A stretch of DNA of 18,004 bases, from the NCBI GenBank assembly GCA_964654665.1, contig CAZZKV010000037.1, forward strand, positions 1 to 18,004. The letters are read 5' to 3'. Of this stretch, positions 1-6,021 are shown piece after piece (the first letter of the stretch is position 1; the number at the start of each line of letters is the position of its first letter). A model generated the notes under the pieces. The model saw nothing but the letters and a program-made list of their open reading frames with translations, had not been told where the DNA came from and did not search any database. The translations under genes and the position numbers were made by a program. This DNA is from CALCKU01 sp964654665. GTDB taxonomy: Bacteria > Pseudomonadota > Alphaproteobacteria > Caulobacterales > Maricaulaceae.

Positions 1-3
1 TAA

Positions 4-80
4 TGGCGCACCGGGGAGGATTCGAACCCCCGACCCCCTGATTCGTAGTCAGGTACTCTATCCAGCTGAGCTACCGGTGC
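4..80 (-). tRNA. tRNA-Arg (anticodon ACG)
   Basis: Read on the minus strand, the 77 bases fold as a full cloverleaf. The 7-bp acceptor stem pairs GCACCGG with CCGGTGC, the anticodon stem CCTGA/TCAGG encloses the loop CTACGAA, and the T arm carries the usual GGTTCGAATCC core. The anticodon is ACG, which in bacteria is deaminated to ICG and reads CGU, CGC and CGA arginine codons. The discriminator is G and the CCA end is encoded in the DNA (4-6). The leader just upstream on this strand has two short inverted repeats: ATGCGC/GCGCAT at 85-100 and CACTT/AAGTG at 101-118. Confidence 0.97.
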
Positions 81-514
81 TTGTATGCGCATGGGCGCAT
101 CACTTGCTATTTTAAGTGTGAGCGGGGTTAAAGCCTATTCGTGCCGTGGCTGCAAGTGTTTTTTGTCGATTTTTGACTTGATGGGGTGCTGCTTATTCTC
201 TGTGGGGGCGTTATGGTTGAAACTCTTCTTATAAGGGTGACCCGTTTGTATGCGGGAGATGTGAACCTGTTTTCTAATCCCATGACAGCCGTATTTTCAT
301 GACGGTAATCGATCAAAATTGCCAGAAATTATCCGGACCTTATAGTGAAACCACAATATAGGTTATAGTATTTGACCCTTTTATATTACCGAGTTTGTAA
401 TCTTCATGAACGCTATCTGAACCCATGTCTCAGAAAAAGTTCAGATGTCTTTTGTTAGAGGAAAGATATCAACAGCGGCATCATTCGCTATTTGATACAA
501 TACTGGAGATTACA
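81..514. other. Gene-free leader between tRNA-Arg and first glycine-zipper gene
   Basis: No convincing gene lies in these 434 bases. The only open frames are a short Ser/Thr/Arg-rich minus-strand one (128-316) without recognisable features, and an upstream in-frame extension of the next gene starting at 425. The right half is AT-rich and holds a candidate promoter near 372-401. The left edge holds the short inverted repeats of the tRNA leader. Confidence 0.6.
372..401 (+). promoter_or_regulatory. Candidate sigma-70-type promoter for the glycine-zipper gene at 515
   Basis: TTGACC (372-377) and TGTAAT (396-401) match the -35 and -10 boxes with an 18-base spacer, in an AT-rich stretch about 110 bases before the chosen start. 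This was seen by eye only; no transcription start is known. Confidence 0.4.
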
Positions 515-1357
515 ATGACAAAATTGTCCCGCACCTTACCCTTAACCGCCGCGGCGTTGGCTGCGGCAACTGTCATAAGTCCTGTGACGGCCTCAGCCCA
601 GACTTACAATCCGTCAGGTTTTGATCATTATGACGCCTGTAAAAAACGCGACAAAAACAACCAATTGGTTGGCGGTCTTATCGGGGCTGTTGCTGGCGGT
701 GTTATTGGTAGTCAAGTTGCAGCTGTTGGTGCCCGAAGCGAAGGTTCTGCACTTGGAGCTGTTTTAGGTGCAGCTGCTGGCGCCGGTATTGCAGATGATA
801 ACCGTAACTGTCGAACAGAAGAAGCCCGTGCTAGTCGCGTAGGGTATCAGCAGACGGATCCTGTGTATAACACCCCTCCAGCCTATCAACGCTCTGACAA
901 TCAATCGGTATATTCAACTCCAGCACATCCCAAGCGTACAACAGCTAAGGTATATAATGCCAAAACCGTTTATACTAGCCCGCGTATATATTCAGGCGCG
1001 CCCGGTAATCGCACTTATCAAGGTAGCGGACCATATTCTGCCAGTCCGGCTGTTACCTATAGGCAAGACAGATCCTATAACCATAGAAAAGGCTATAGTG
1101 AAGTTGATAGGATCAATCGCGAAATTGAAAGTTTGCGAGCCGAGTCTCGCCGGCTGAAAGACCGTCGCCGTTATGCCAGCGCGCCGTGGATTGACCGGCG
1201 TCTTGATGAAATTGGTTATAGTCTTGGCGAGTTAAAAGATCGCAAACGCCGCGTGAAACGCCGGATAAAAAATAACCGTCGCCGAGGATATTCGGCTAAT
1301 TATAATACCGGGCCGCGTCATTACCATGGCTCTGATACTTGTAATTTTCGTCATTAA
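515..1357 (+). CDS. Exported glycine-zipper protein with basic C-terminal coiled coil (paralogue 1)
   Basis: Predicted 280-residue envelope protein of unknown function. Residues 1-28 form a signal peptide ending TASA, with likely cleavage before Gln29. Residues 51-93 are a glycine-zipper segment (LVGGLIGAVAGGVIGSQ, then ALGAVLGAAAGAG) of the kind found in outer-membrane lipoprotein-like and Rick_17kDa-type families; here no lipobox Cys is present. Residues 95-190 are low-complexity, rich in Tyr, Ser, Thr and Pro. Residues about 196-262 are strongly basic and helix-forming (IDRRLDEIGYSLGELKDRKR), likely a coiled coil. The frame opens at 425, but I prefer the ATG at 515. It has GGAG at 505-508 with six-base spacing and places the signal peptide at the N terminus. 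The zipper is nearly identical to that of the gene at 3368, so the two are paralogues. A terminator follows at 1392. The family assignment is firm; the role is unknown, and a structural or surface-anchoring role is inference. Confidence 0.85.
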   Translation: MTKLSRTLPLTAAALAAATVISPVTASAQTYNPSGFDHYDACKKRDKNNQLVGGLIGAVAGGVIGSQVAAVGARSEGSALGAVLGAAAGAGIADDNRNCRTEEARASRVGYQQTDPVYNTPPAYQRSDNQSVYSTPAHPKRTTAKVYNAKTVYTSPRIYSGAPGNRTYQGSGPYSASPAVTYRQDRSYNHRKGYSEVDRINREIESLRAESRRLKDRRRYASAPWIDRRLDEIGYSLGELKDRKRRVKRRIKNNRRRGYSANYNTGPRHYHGSDTCNFRH

Positions 1358-1391
1358 ACAGACGCAGATTACGTTTAAAATTTAACATATT

Positions 1392-1425
1392 AACCTCGGT
1401 TTGTTTTTCGGACCGGGGTTTTCTT
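1392..1425 (+). terminator. Rho-independent terminator after paralogue 1
   Basis: AACCTCGGT (1392-1400) pairs with ACCGGGGTT (1412-1420), nine pairs including one G-U, around an 11-base loop, and runs into a T-rich stretch (TTTTCTT). It lies 34 bases past the stop codon, so the first glycine-zipper gene is probably its own transcript. Confidence 0.8.
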
Positions 1426-1465
1426 AAGCTTATGTATCTCGACTTTTAAGCTCATGTGTCTCAAC
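1426..1465. repeat. Two 18-bp near-identical direct repeats, 22-bp period
   Basis: AAGCTTATGTATCTCGAC (1426-1443) and AAGCTCATGTGTCTCAAC (1448-1465) differ at three positions and are separated by TTTT. A 22-bp period is about two helical turns, so two protein molecules could bind one face of the DNA. The repeat lies between the terminator of the first gene and the start of the second, which would fit an operator. No known binding motif was recognised. Confidence 0.45.
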
Positions 1466-1629
1466 TGTGTTTTTATTCCCCTAATGGGCGAGTGGCTTTG
1501 CCGTATTCTCGGCTCTATGGTAAATCTATCAGAACTGGTGCAAAATTTGCACTGAGCCTTGTAACAAAACGATTGTCCTATGGTGGGGCAGACATTCGTC
1601 TGAGGTTAAAACGGCATGAGGAGCCATAT

Positions 1630-3201
1630 ATGAAACATCTTAAACTCGGAGTCGCTATAGCGGCTATTCTTTGGATTCCCGCAACAGCGAATGCTCAATT
1701 ATTTGGTGGGTTGGACAATAATACATTATTAGGCGGCGCTGTAGGAGCCGGTCTGGGCGGGGCTATAGGATCTAATCTTGCACCCAATGGGTTAGGTGAT
1801 GAATACACAGCTATCGGCGGCGTTCTTGGTGGATTAGCCGGTGCAAGTTTTGGTAACTCACGTAGTAATTTTGCAGGTAATCCCTTTGCCGGATCTTTTA
1901 ATCCGGGTTTCAATGGCCGCTCTCTTGCCTCTACAGGTATTGGCGCGGCACTAGGCGGCGCTATAGGGTCTAATATCGCAGGATCTGGCAATCGCCAAGA
2001 AGGTACAGCCATTGGCGCGCTACTGGGCGGGGCCGCGGGTTTTGCAATAGGCAATCGCGGACAGGCATCACGGTATGGCGGATCTGTCTCTGGCGGTAGT
2101 TTTTCTGGCGGTNNNNNNNNNNNNNNNNNNNNNNNNNNNNNNNNNNNNNNNNNNNNNNNNNNNNNNNNNNNNNNNNNNNNNNNNNNNNNNNNNNNNNNNN
2201 NNNNNNNNNNNNCGGACAGGCATCACGGTATGGCGGATCTGTCTCTGGCGGTAGTTTTTCTGGCGGTGGTTTTTCTGGCGTAGGTTCAGGTTATGGTGCA
2301 CCTATTGTTCCAGCCGGTGCCGGTTTTGGCGGGACATCTTTTGGTAGTGGTATTATTAATTCGGGTATTCCCGCGGGCGTTCCGGGATATGCCACGCCCG
2401 GATATAATGGTCCTGCAGGTTTTGGCCCTGGTGTTTATGCGTCTTCCTATGGCGCGGCTTCGGCAGGTACATATCTGGCGGCAACAGGGCAATATACTTC
2501 GGCCACTTACGCGGTTCCAACGGTTCACTATCAAGCGCCGTCAGTGCAAACACGGACAGTCTATGTACAGCAACCTGCCCGTGTTGAAACGCGAACTGTC
2601 GAAGTGCCAAAATNNNNNNNNNNNNNNNNNNNNNNNNNNNNNNNNNNNNNNNNNNNNNNNNNNNNNNNNNNNNNNNNNNNNNNNNNNNNNNNNNNNNNNN
2701 NNNNNNNNNNNNNATATTGACCGCGAGGTTGTTAAATATGTTGACCGCGAAGTGATCAAGGAAGTGCCGAAGATTGTTGAGAAAGTACGCACTGTTGAAG
2801 TTCCCAAGATCATTGAAAAAGAAGTTATTCGGAATGTCGAAGTGCCAAAATATATTGACCGCGAGGTTGTTAAATATGTTGACCGCGAAGTGATCAAGGA
2901 AGTGCCTAAAATCGTTGAAAAGAAAGTCATTAAATATGTTGATCGCCCACATTATGTTCCGGTAGCGCCGGTAACATGTCCATCTCATACGGTTATTCAA
3001 TCTAATGGGACCTGCTTACAAGGTGGATATTCGGCCCCTGTTTCACCGCAGACACATGGGTATGAAAGCAAGCCGCATAGTGACCATGCATTGGCTGGCG
3101 GACATCATAATAGTGCGGCGTATTGTTATAAGGGTGGACATAAGATTTATGATAGCCTGGGAAAACCGATTAAAGGGAATTGTGAGGCACATAAAAAATA
3201 A
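1630..3201 (+). CDS. Exported glycine-zipper protein with 46-residue VP/EK repeats, interrupted by two assembly gaps
   Basis: One gene that appears broken because two 100-N spacers change the frame. With the 55-bp duplicate at the first gap merged and the second gap closed, the frame is exactly 1317 bp (438 residues). Start ATG 1630 has GAGGAG at 1618-1623. Residues 1-22 are a signal peptide (ATANA, then Gln23). Two glycine zippers follow, at about 33-76 and 103-142 (both containing LGGAIGSN), then a Gly/Tyr/Ala-rich stretch. Next come charged repeats built from EVPKIVEK, YIDREVV and KYVDREV motifs with a 46-residue unit. The end has four Cys (TCPS, NGTCLQ, AYCYKG, GNCEAH) and many His. The Val-Pro-Lys/Glu-Lys rhythm recalls alveolins of eukaryotic cortical skeletons; homology is not claimed. 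The true repeat number is unknown because the second gap falls inside the array. A terminator follows at 3222. Function unknown; probably an envelope structural protein. Confidence 0.8.
2113..2212. other. Assembly gap 1 (100 N) flanked by an identical 55-bp overlap
   Basis: The 55 bases before the gap (2058-2112) are repeated exactly after it (2213-2267). The reading frame before the gap continues without a stop after it if the two copies are merged. This is what an unmerged contig overlap looks like, so the Ns probably represent no missing sequence. Confidence 0.85.
2614..2713. other. Assembly gap 2 (100 N) inside the coding repeat array
   Basis: The left edge ends with GTCGAAGTGCCAAAAT (2598-2613) and the right edge starts ATATTGACCGCGAG. 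Joined, they reproduce exactly the intact junction at 2836-2865. The gap therefore falls at the same point of the repeat unit on both sides. It may hide zero or any whole number of 138-bp units. Confidence 0.85.
2714..2961 (+). repeat. Coding tandem repeat, 138-bp (46-residue) unit
   Basis: A complete unit runs 2714-2851. A second copy starts at 2852; its first 55 bases are identical and it diverges after about 75 bases, ending in a degenerate KKVIKYVDR unit. The unit contains shorter motifs: REVVKYVDREVIKEVPKIVEK, TVEVPKIIEKEVI and NVEVPKY. The high nucleotide identity between copies implies recent duplication or homogenisation, and explains why the assembly broke here. Confidence 0.85.
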
Positions 3202-3221
3202 ACCTCGCTCTTTTGAAATTC

Positions 3222-3255
3222 AAGCCGTCGCAATTTATCTTGCGGCGGTTTTTTT
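3222..3255 (+). terminator. Rho-independent terminator after the repeat-tailed zipper gene
   Basis: CCGTCGCAA (3225-3233) pairs with TTGCGGCGG (3240-3248), including one G-U pair, around a six-base loop, and is followed by seven Ts. AAG before the stem can pair with the first Ts and lengthen it. It lies 23 bases past the stop codon. Confidence 0.88.
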
Positions 3256-3367
3256 GATATGCGGCGTAACTGTGTCTGGTCTTTGCCAAACGATGTTTTT
3301 TCAGGCATATTGGGAGGGCGATTTAAAATGAGGTCCATTAAACCTCTCTAAACTTCGGGAGTCCGAA

Positions 3368-4057
3368 ATGAAATTTTTAATATCTTATAAACCCGTAACC
3401 ATTCTGTCTGTAGCGGCTGTTATGTCAATCGCACCGCTATCTATGAATTCTATTACGGTCGCTGCTCATGATAATGGATATAACCATTATCATCAGGGAC
3501 AGCGTGGCAATAATAATAACAATGATCAACTCGTTGGCGGCCTCATTGGCGCTGTTGCTGGTGGGGTTATTGGTAGTCAGGTTTCAGCCGTCGGTGCCCG
3601 TAGCGAAGGGTCTGCGTTAGGCGCTGTAATAGGGGGTATTGCTGGTGCTGCGATTGCCGGGGATGGTCGTAATAATCGCAGCTTTAACAATAATGGTTAT
3701 TATAATTCTTATAATAGAAATTACTCTAACGGTGGATATTATAATAATCGTACAGGGTATTATGGAGGAGGTTATCCGTCCCGCACATATAGAACAACCT
3801 ATAGGCAACCGTATTATAGCGGTGGAGGGTATTACTCGCAACCTCGCATCAATGTAAACTTTAATAGTGGTTATCGTGGACATAGAGGTTTTCGAGGTCA
3901 TAGCCGTGGATTCCGTGGACACAGAGGGTTCCGAGGCCATAACCGCGGATTTCGTGGGCATAGAGGGTTTCGAGGTCATAACCGCGGATTTCGTGGACAT
4001 AGAGGTTTTCGGGGCCATAACCGCGGATTTCGCGGACGCGGTCATGGTCGACATTAA
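3368..4057 (+). CDS. Exported glycine-zipper protein with HRGFRG repeat tail (paralogue 3)
   Basis: Predicted 229-residue envelope protein of unknown function. GGGAG at 3357-3361 supports the ATG at 3368. Residues 1-33 look like a signal peptide ending VAA, then HDNG. Residues about 48-98 contain an Asn run and a glycine zipper (QLVGGLIGAVAGGVIGSQ, then ALGAVIGGIAGAAIAG). It is near-identical to the gene at 515 over this part. Residues about 103-165 are Asn/Tyr/Gly-rich. Residues 172-223 are four 13-residue units (HRGFRGHSRGFRG once, HRGFRGHNRGFRG three times), followed by RGHGRH. The tail has no acidic residues and is extremely basic through Arg and His. It could bind acidic polymers such as LPS, DNA or polyphosphate, or phase-separate like RGG/RGF-rich tails; these are inferences. 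It belongs with its two neighbours as a set of zipper proteins with different tails. Confidence 0.85.
   Translation: MKFLISYKPVTILSVAAVMSIAPLSMNSITVAAHDNGYNHYHQGQRGNNNNNDQLVGGLIGAVAGGVIGSQVSAVGARSEGSALGAVIGGIAGAAIAGDGRNNRSFNNNGYYNSYNRNYSNGGYYNNRTGYYGGGYPSRTYRTTYRQPYYSGGGYYSQPRINVNFNSGYRGHRGFRGHSRGFRGHRGFRGHNRGFRGHRGFRGHNRGFRGHRGFRGHNRGFRGRGHGRH
3881..4036 (+). repeat. Four tandem 39-bp coding repeats (13-residue unit)
   Basis: Four consecutive 39-bp units encode HRGFRGHxRGFRG, where x is Ser in the first and Asn in the other three. Synonymous differences (for example TTTCGAGGT against TTCCGAGGC) show the units are not brand new copies, while the protein sequence is kept, which suggests selection on the encoded repeat. 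Confidence 0.9.
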
Positions 4058-4087
4058 GGTCTGATGTAAATAGTCAGTCTGATGTGG

Positions 4088-4118
4088 ATAGCCTTGTAAT
4101 TTTGCAAGGCTATTTACA
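4088..4118 (+). terminator. Hairpin between convergent genes, probable terminator
   Basis: ATAGCCTTG (4088-4096) pairs perfectly with CAAGGCTAT (4105-4113) around an eight-base loop and is followed by TTTACATTTTT. It serves the plus-strand gene ending at 4057. It abuts the stop codon of the convergent minus-strand gene and could act there too, although that side lacks a T run. A 15-bp near repeat (GTCTGATGTAAATAG at 4059-4073, GTCTGATGTGGATAG at 4077-4091) precedes it. Confidence 0.7.
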
Positions 4119-4719
4119 TTTTTGCTAAAGTGTCTTCCAGTTGAAGTAGGCGATCTTTACCAAAAAACATCTCATGGCCTACAAAAAATGTGGGAATTCC
4201 GAAGACACCGCGATCTACAGCAGCTGTCGTATTGTCCATCAATTGGGTTTTTATGACCGGGTCTTGGGTTCGCGCGAGTAAATTAGCCCCATCAAAACCC
4301 GCTTCATTCATCGTTTGGATAAAAATTTGCGGATCGTCCATTTTTTTATTTTCCTCCCACATCGCAATAAGTCCGGTGTTAATATATTCATCCAGCCGAT
4401 TATCGGTTTGCGCTGCAATTGCGGCACGCATGAGTATAAGGGTATTAACAGGGAAATGATGGTTAAAGCGAAAGTGTGTTAGATTATGCTTATTAATGAA
4501 ACGGTTCATCTCCAGCCGCTCATAATCTAGTTTTCCTTTCACGCTGTTATAGGCCATCATTGGTGGTTGATTGTTAGTCGCTTTGAAAATACCGCCTAAT
4601 AGACACGGAATATAATTCACTTTTGCACCTGTGCGCGATAAAATAGGATCTAGCGCTTTATAGGCTAAATAGGCATTTGGGCTGCCGAAATCGAAAATAA
4701 AATCAAAGACCTTAGTCAT
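4114..4719 (-). CDS. 2-hydroxychromene-2-carboxylate isomerase-like, DsbA-fold protein
   Basis: 201 residues, the usual length for the HCCA isomerase/kappa-class GST group of the thioredoxin fold. The N terminus reads FDFIFDFGSPNAYLAYKAL: Ser13 stands where DsbA has its first active-site Cys, as in glutathione-dependent HCCA isomerases. A cis-proline loop (GVFGIPTFFVGHEMFFGKDR) with Pro176 lies near the C terminus. In naphthalene-type degradation this enzyme converts 2-hydroxychromene-2-carboxylate to trans-o-hydroxybenzylidenepyruvate with glutathione. No other naphthalene genes are here, so the real substrate may differ. It is the last gene of an operon with the SDR (nine bases upstream) and the AsnC regulator. 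AGGGA five bases before the ATG overlaps that short spacer. The family is confident; the substrate is not. Confidence 0.88.
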   Translation of the reverse strand: MTKVFDFIFDFGSPNAYLAYKALDPILSRTGAKVNYIPCLLGGIFKATNNQPPMMAYNSVKGKLDYERLEMNRFINKHNLTHFRFNHHFPVNTLILMRAAIAAQTDNRLDEYINTGLIAMWEENKKMDDPQIFIQTMNEAGFDGANLLARTQDPVIKTQLMDNTTAAVDRGVFGIPTFFVGHEMFFGKDRLLQLEDTLAKM

Positions 4720-4728
4720 ATTTTCCCT

Positions 4729-5466
4729 TTACCATGTCTCGGACCATGGACGTAGGTCAATTTCATGTGTCCAGGCCGTGCGAGGTTGATTATGTAGCAT
4801 TACATATTGTGCAGCAATATGATCTGGATTGAGTATGGCATCCGCCGCACGTTTAGCATCAACATCGGGCAATATTTCCCGGATGAAGGGCGAGTCGATG
4901 GCGCCGTCGATAATACTATGGGCAACATGAATGTTTTTAGGGCCAAGTTCGCGAGCCATAGATTGTGCTAAAGCCCGCAATCCATGTTTTGCCCCGGCAA
5001 AGGCTGAAAACCCAGAGGCGCCTCGTATGCTGGCTGTTGCACCTGTAAAAATAATCGTTCCACGTTTTCGTGGAATCATATATTTTGCGGCTTCGCGTCC
5101 TGCTAGAAATCCTGAAAAACAACCCATTTCCCACACTTTGCGATAAACTTGCGCACTTGTTTCTGTAATTGAAAATCGTACATTAGCGCCAATGTTGAAG
5201 ATGACAACGTCCAAAGGCCCGATATCGTTTTCAATAGTTTCATAGAGTGATACGATAGTATTTTCATCGCGTGCATCGCATGGCATAGCGATGGCATCAT
5301 TACCATTGTCACGTATTGATTGTGCCAAGGTTTCTAAATCTTCGGCATGGCGTGGACGACGAACAAGGCAGGTTGTATATCCTTCTTTTGCGAAAGCGCG
5401 GCCAATGGCGGCCCCTGTAGCATCTCCGGCTCCAATAACAAGGCATATTTGTTTTGATTGTTCCAT
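4729..5466 (-). CDS. Short-chain dehydrogenase/reductase-like protein with altered catalytic tetrad
   Basis: 245 residues with a Rossmann fold. The glycine motif is G12-x-G14-x3-G18-x3-G22 (LVIGAGDATGAAIGRAF), and the NAG-like motif appears as FNIGAN at 90-95. By eye alignment to classical SDRs, the catalytic Asn, Ser and Tyr are replaced by Gly115 (WEMGCF), Ala143 (FTGATAS) and Phe156 (FSAFAGAKHG); only Lys160 remains. From memory, the string FTGATAS...FAGAK...ARELGP...IDGAID is typical of a widespread proteobacterial SDR group, so this is a subfamily trait, not decay. It may bind NAD(P) and act on a substrate by another chemistry, or be regulatory. It starts nine bases after the AsnC gene, whose stop overlaps its GAGGA ribosome-binding site, and is followed nine bases later by the HCCA-isomerase-like gene. 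Reaction unknown. Confidence 0.88.
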   Translation of the reverse strand: MEQSKQICLVIGAGDATGAAIGRAFAKEGYTTCLVRRPRHAEDLETLAQSIRDNGNDAIAMPCDARDENTIVSLYETIENDIGPLDVVIFNIGANVRFSITETSAQVYRKVWEMGCFSGFLAGREAAKYMIPRKRGTIIFTGATASIRGASGFSAFAGAKHGLRALAQSMARELGPKNIHVAHSIIDGAIDSPFIREILPDVDAKRAADAILNPDHIAAQYVMLHNQPRTAWTHEIDLRPWSETW

Positions 5467-5475
5467 AGTATATCC

Positions 5476-5928
5476 TCAAGCTCGCTTATCTTTTGGAGAC
5501 GCCAATGCGATATGGGATGTAATGCTACCCACTTGTGAGAGTGTTCCCAAAATATTACCGTGAAAATCTTTATATCCGGCCAAATCTTTGCATTCTACCC
5601 GAAGTAAATATTCGACAGACCCAGTAATATTGTGACATTCGTGCACTTGTGGTGCCGCCGCCATGGCCCGCTCAAACGCCCGGGAGTCTTTTTTCAAATG
5701 TCCCGATAGTCCAACCATTACAAACACAGTAATACCGTTGCCTAGCTGCTTATAATCAAGGATGGCACGATACCCTTTGATAACACCTGAACGCTCTAAT
5801 TCCTGAACACGGCGTAAGCAAGCTGATGGTGAAAGGCCTGCGCGTTTAGCTAATTCTATATTACTAATTCGACCATCATGTTCGAGTGTCTGCAATATTG
5901 TATGGTTTATATTGTCTAATTCTATCAT
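5476..5928 (-). CDS. Lrp/AsnC family transcriptional regulator
   Basis: 150 residues, normal length. The N terminus (LDNINHTILQTLEHDGR) and the helix-turn-helix at about 21-45 (SNIELAKRAGLSPSACLRRV, then QELERSGVI) match the family; the C-terminal RAM ligand-binding domain includes HECHNITGSVEYLLRVECKD. These proteins assemble as dimers to octamers and usually sense amino acids. The gene is divergent from the indoleamine 2,3-dioxygenase homologue and is the first gene of an operon with the SDR and HCCA-isomerase-like genes. It is therefore probably a local regulator of both units and of itself. No clear Shine-Dalgarno sequence precedes the ATG; the T-rich leader holds a TTATTGCAAAAA repeat. 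Tryptophan or kynurenine as ligand is inference, by analogy with KynR-type Lrp regulators of kynurenine operons. Confidence 0.93.
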   Translation of the reverse strand: MIELDNINHTILQTLEHDGRISNIELAKRAGLSPSACLRRVQELERSGVIKGYRAILDYKQLGNGITVFVMVGLSGHLKKDSRAFERAMAAAPQVHECHNITGSVEYLLRVECKDLAGYKDFHGNILGTLSQVGSITSHIALASPKDKRA

Positions 5929-6021
5929 TTATTGCAAAAATATATCCATATAATCTTTTATTCGTATTATATTGTTTATAATTCCACATATTATTGCAAA
6001 AAGCAACATTATGGAAATTAA
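5929..6021. promoter_or_regulatory. Divergent control region with repeated TTATTGCAAAAA
   Basis: This very AT-rich 93-bp space separates the AsnC regulator from the dioxygenase. TTATTGCAAAAA occurs identically at 5929-5940 and 5991-6002. The second copy extends into the inverted repeat TTGC-AAAAA-GCAA (5994-6006). One copy sits directly before each start codon. This is a plausible site for autoregulation and divergent control by the Lrp/AsnC protein, but no consensus was matched. Confidence 0.5.

Noticed and set aside
128..316. Minus-strand open frame of 62 codons after the tRNA
   Set aside because: No ribosome-binding site, no domain-like sequence, and composition unlike neighbouring genes.
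425..514. Upstream start of the first zipper gene at 425
   Set aside because: It would bury the signal peptide behind 30 unrelated residues, whereas ATG 515 has a GGAG at correct distance.
1456..1629. Upstream extension of the second zipper gene
   Set aside because: No Shine-Dalgarno sequence at 1456; a good GAGGAG and a signal peptide support ATG 1630, and the extension would overlap the direct repeats.
2293..2613. Plus-strand reading frame leading into the second gap as the start of a separate protein
   Set aside because: This frame is out of register with the gene; the correct frame before the gap is two bases shifted and reads Gly/Tyr-rich sequence ending VETRTVEVPK. It arises only because the N spacers are not multiples of the true distance.
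3881..4036. CRISPR array or non-coding tandem repeat
   Set aside because: The 39-bp units have no spacers and are in frame within a gene with signal peptide and ribosome-binding site.
3617..4054. Long minus-strand open frame opposite the third zipper gene
   Set aside because: It is a mirror of the repeat-rich coding strand (Ser/Thr/Met repeats from the GGT/CAT-rich codons) and has no independent support.
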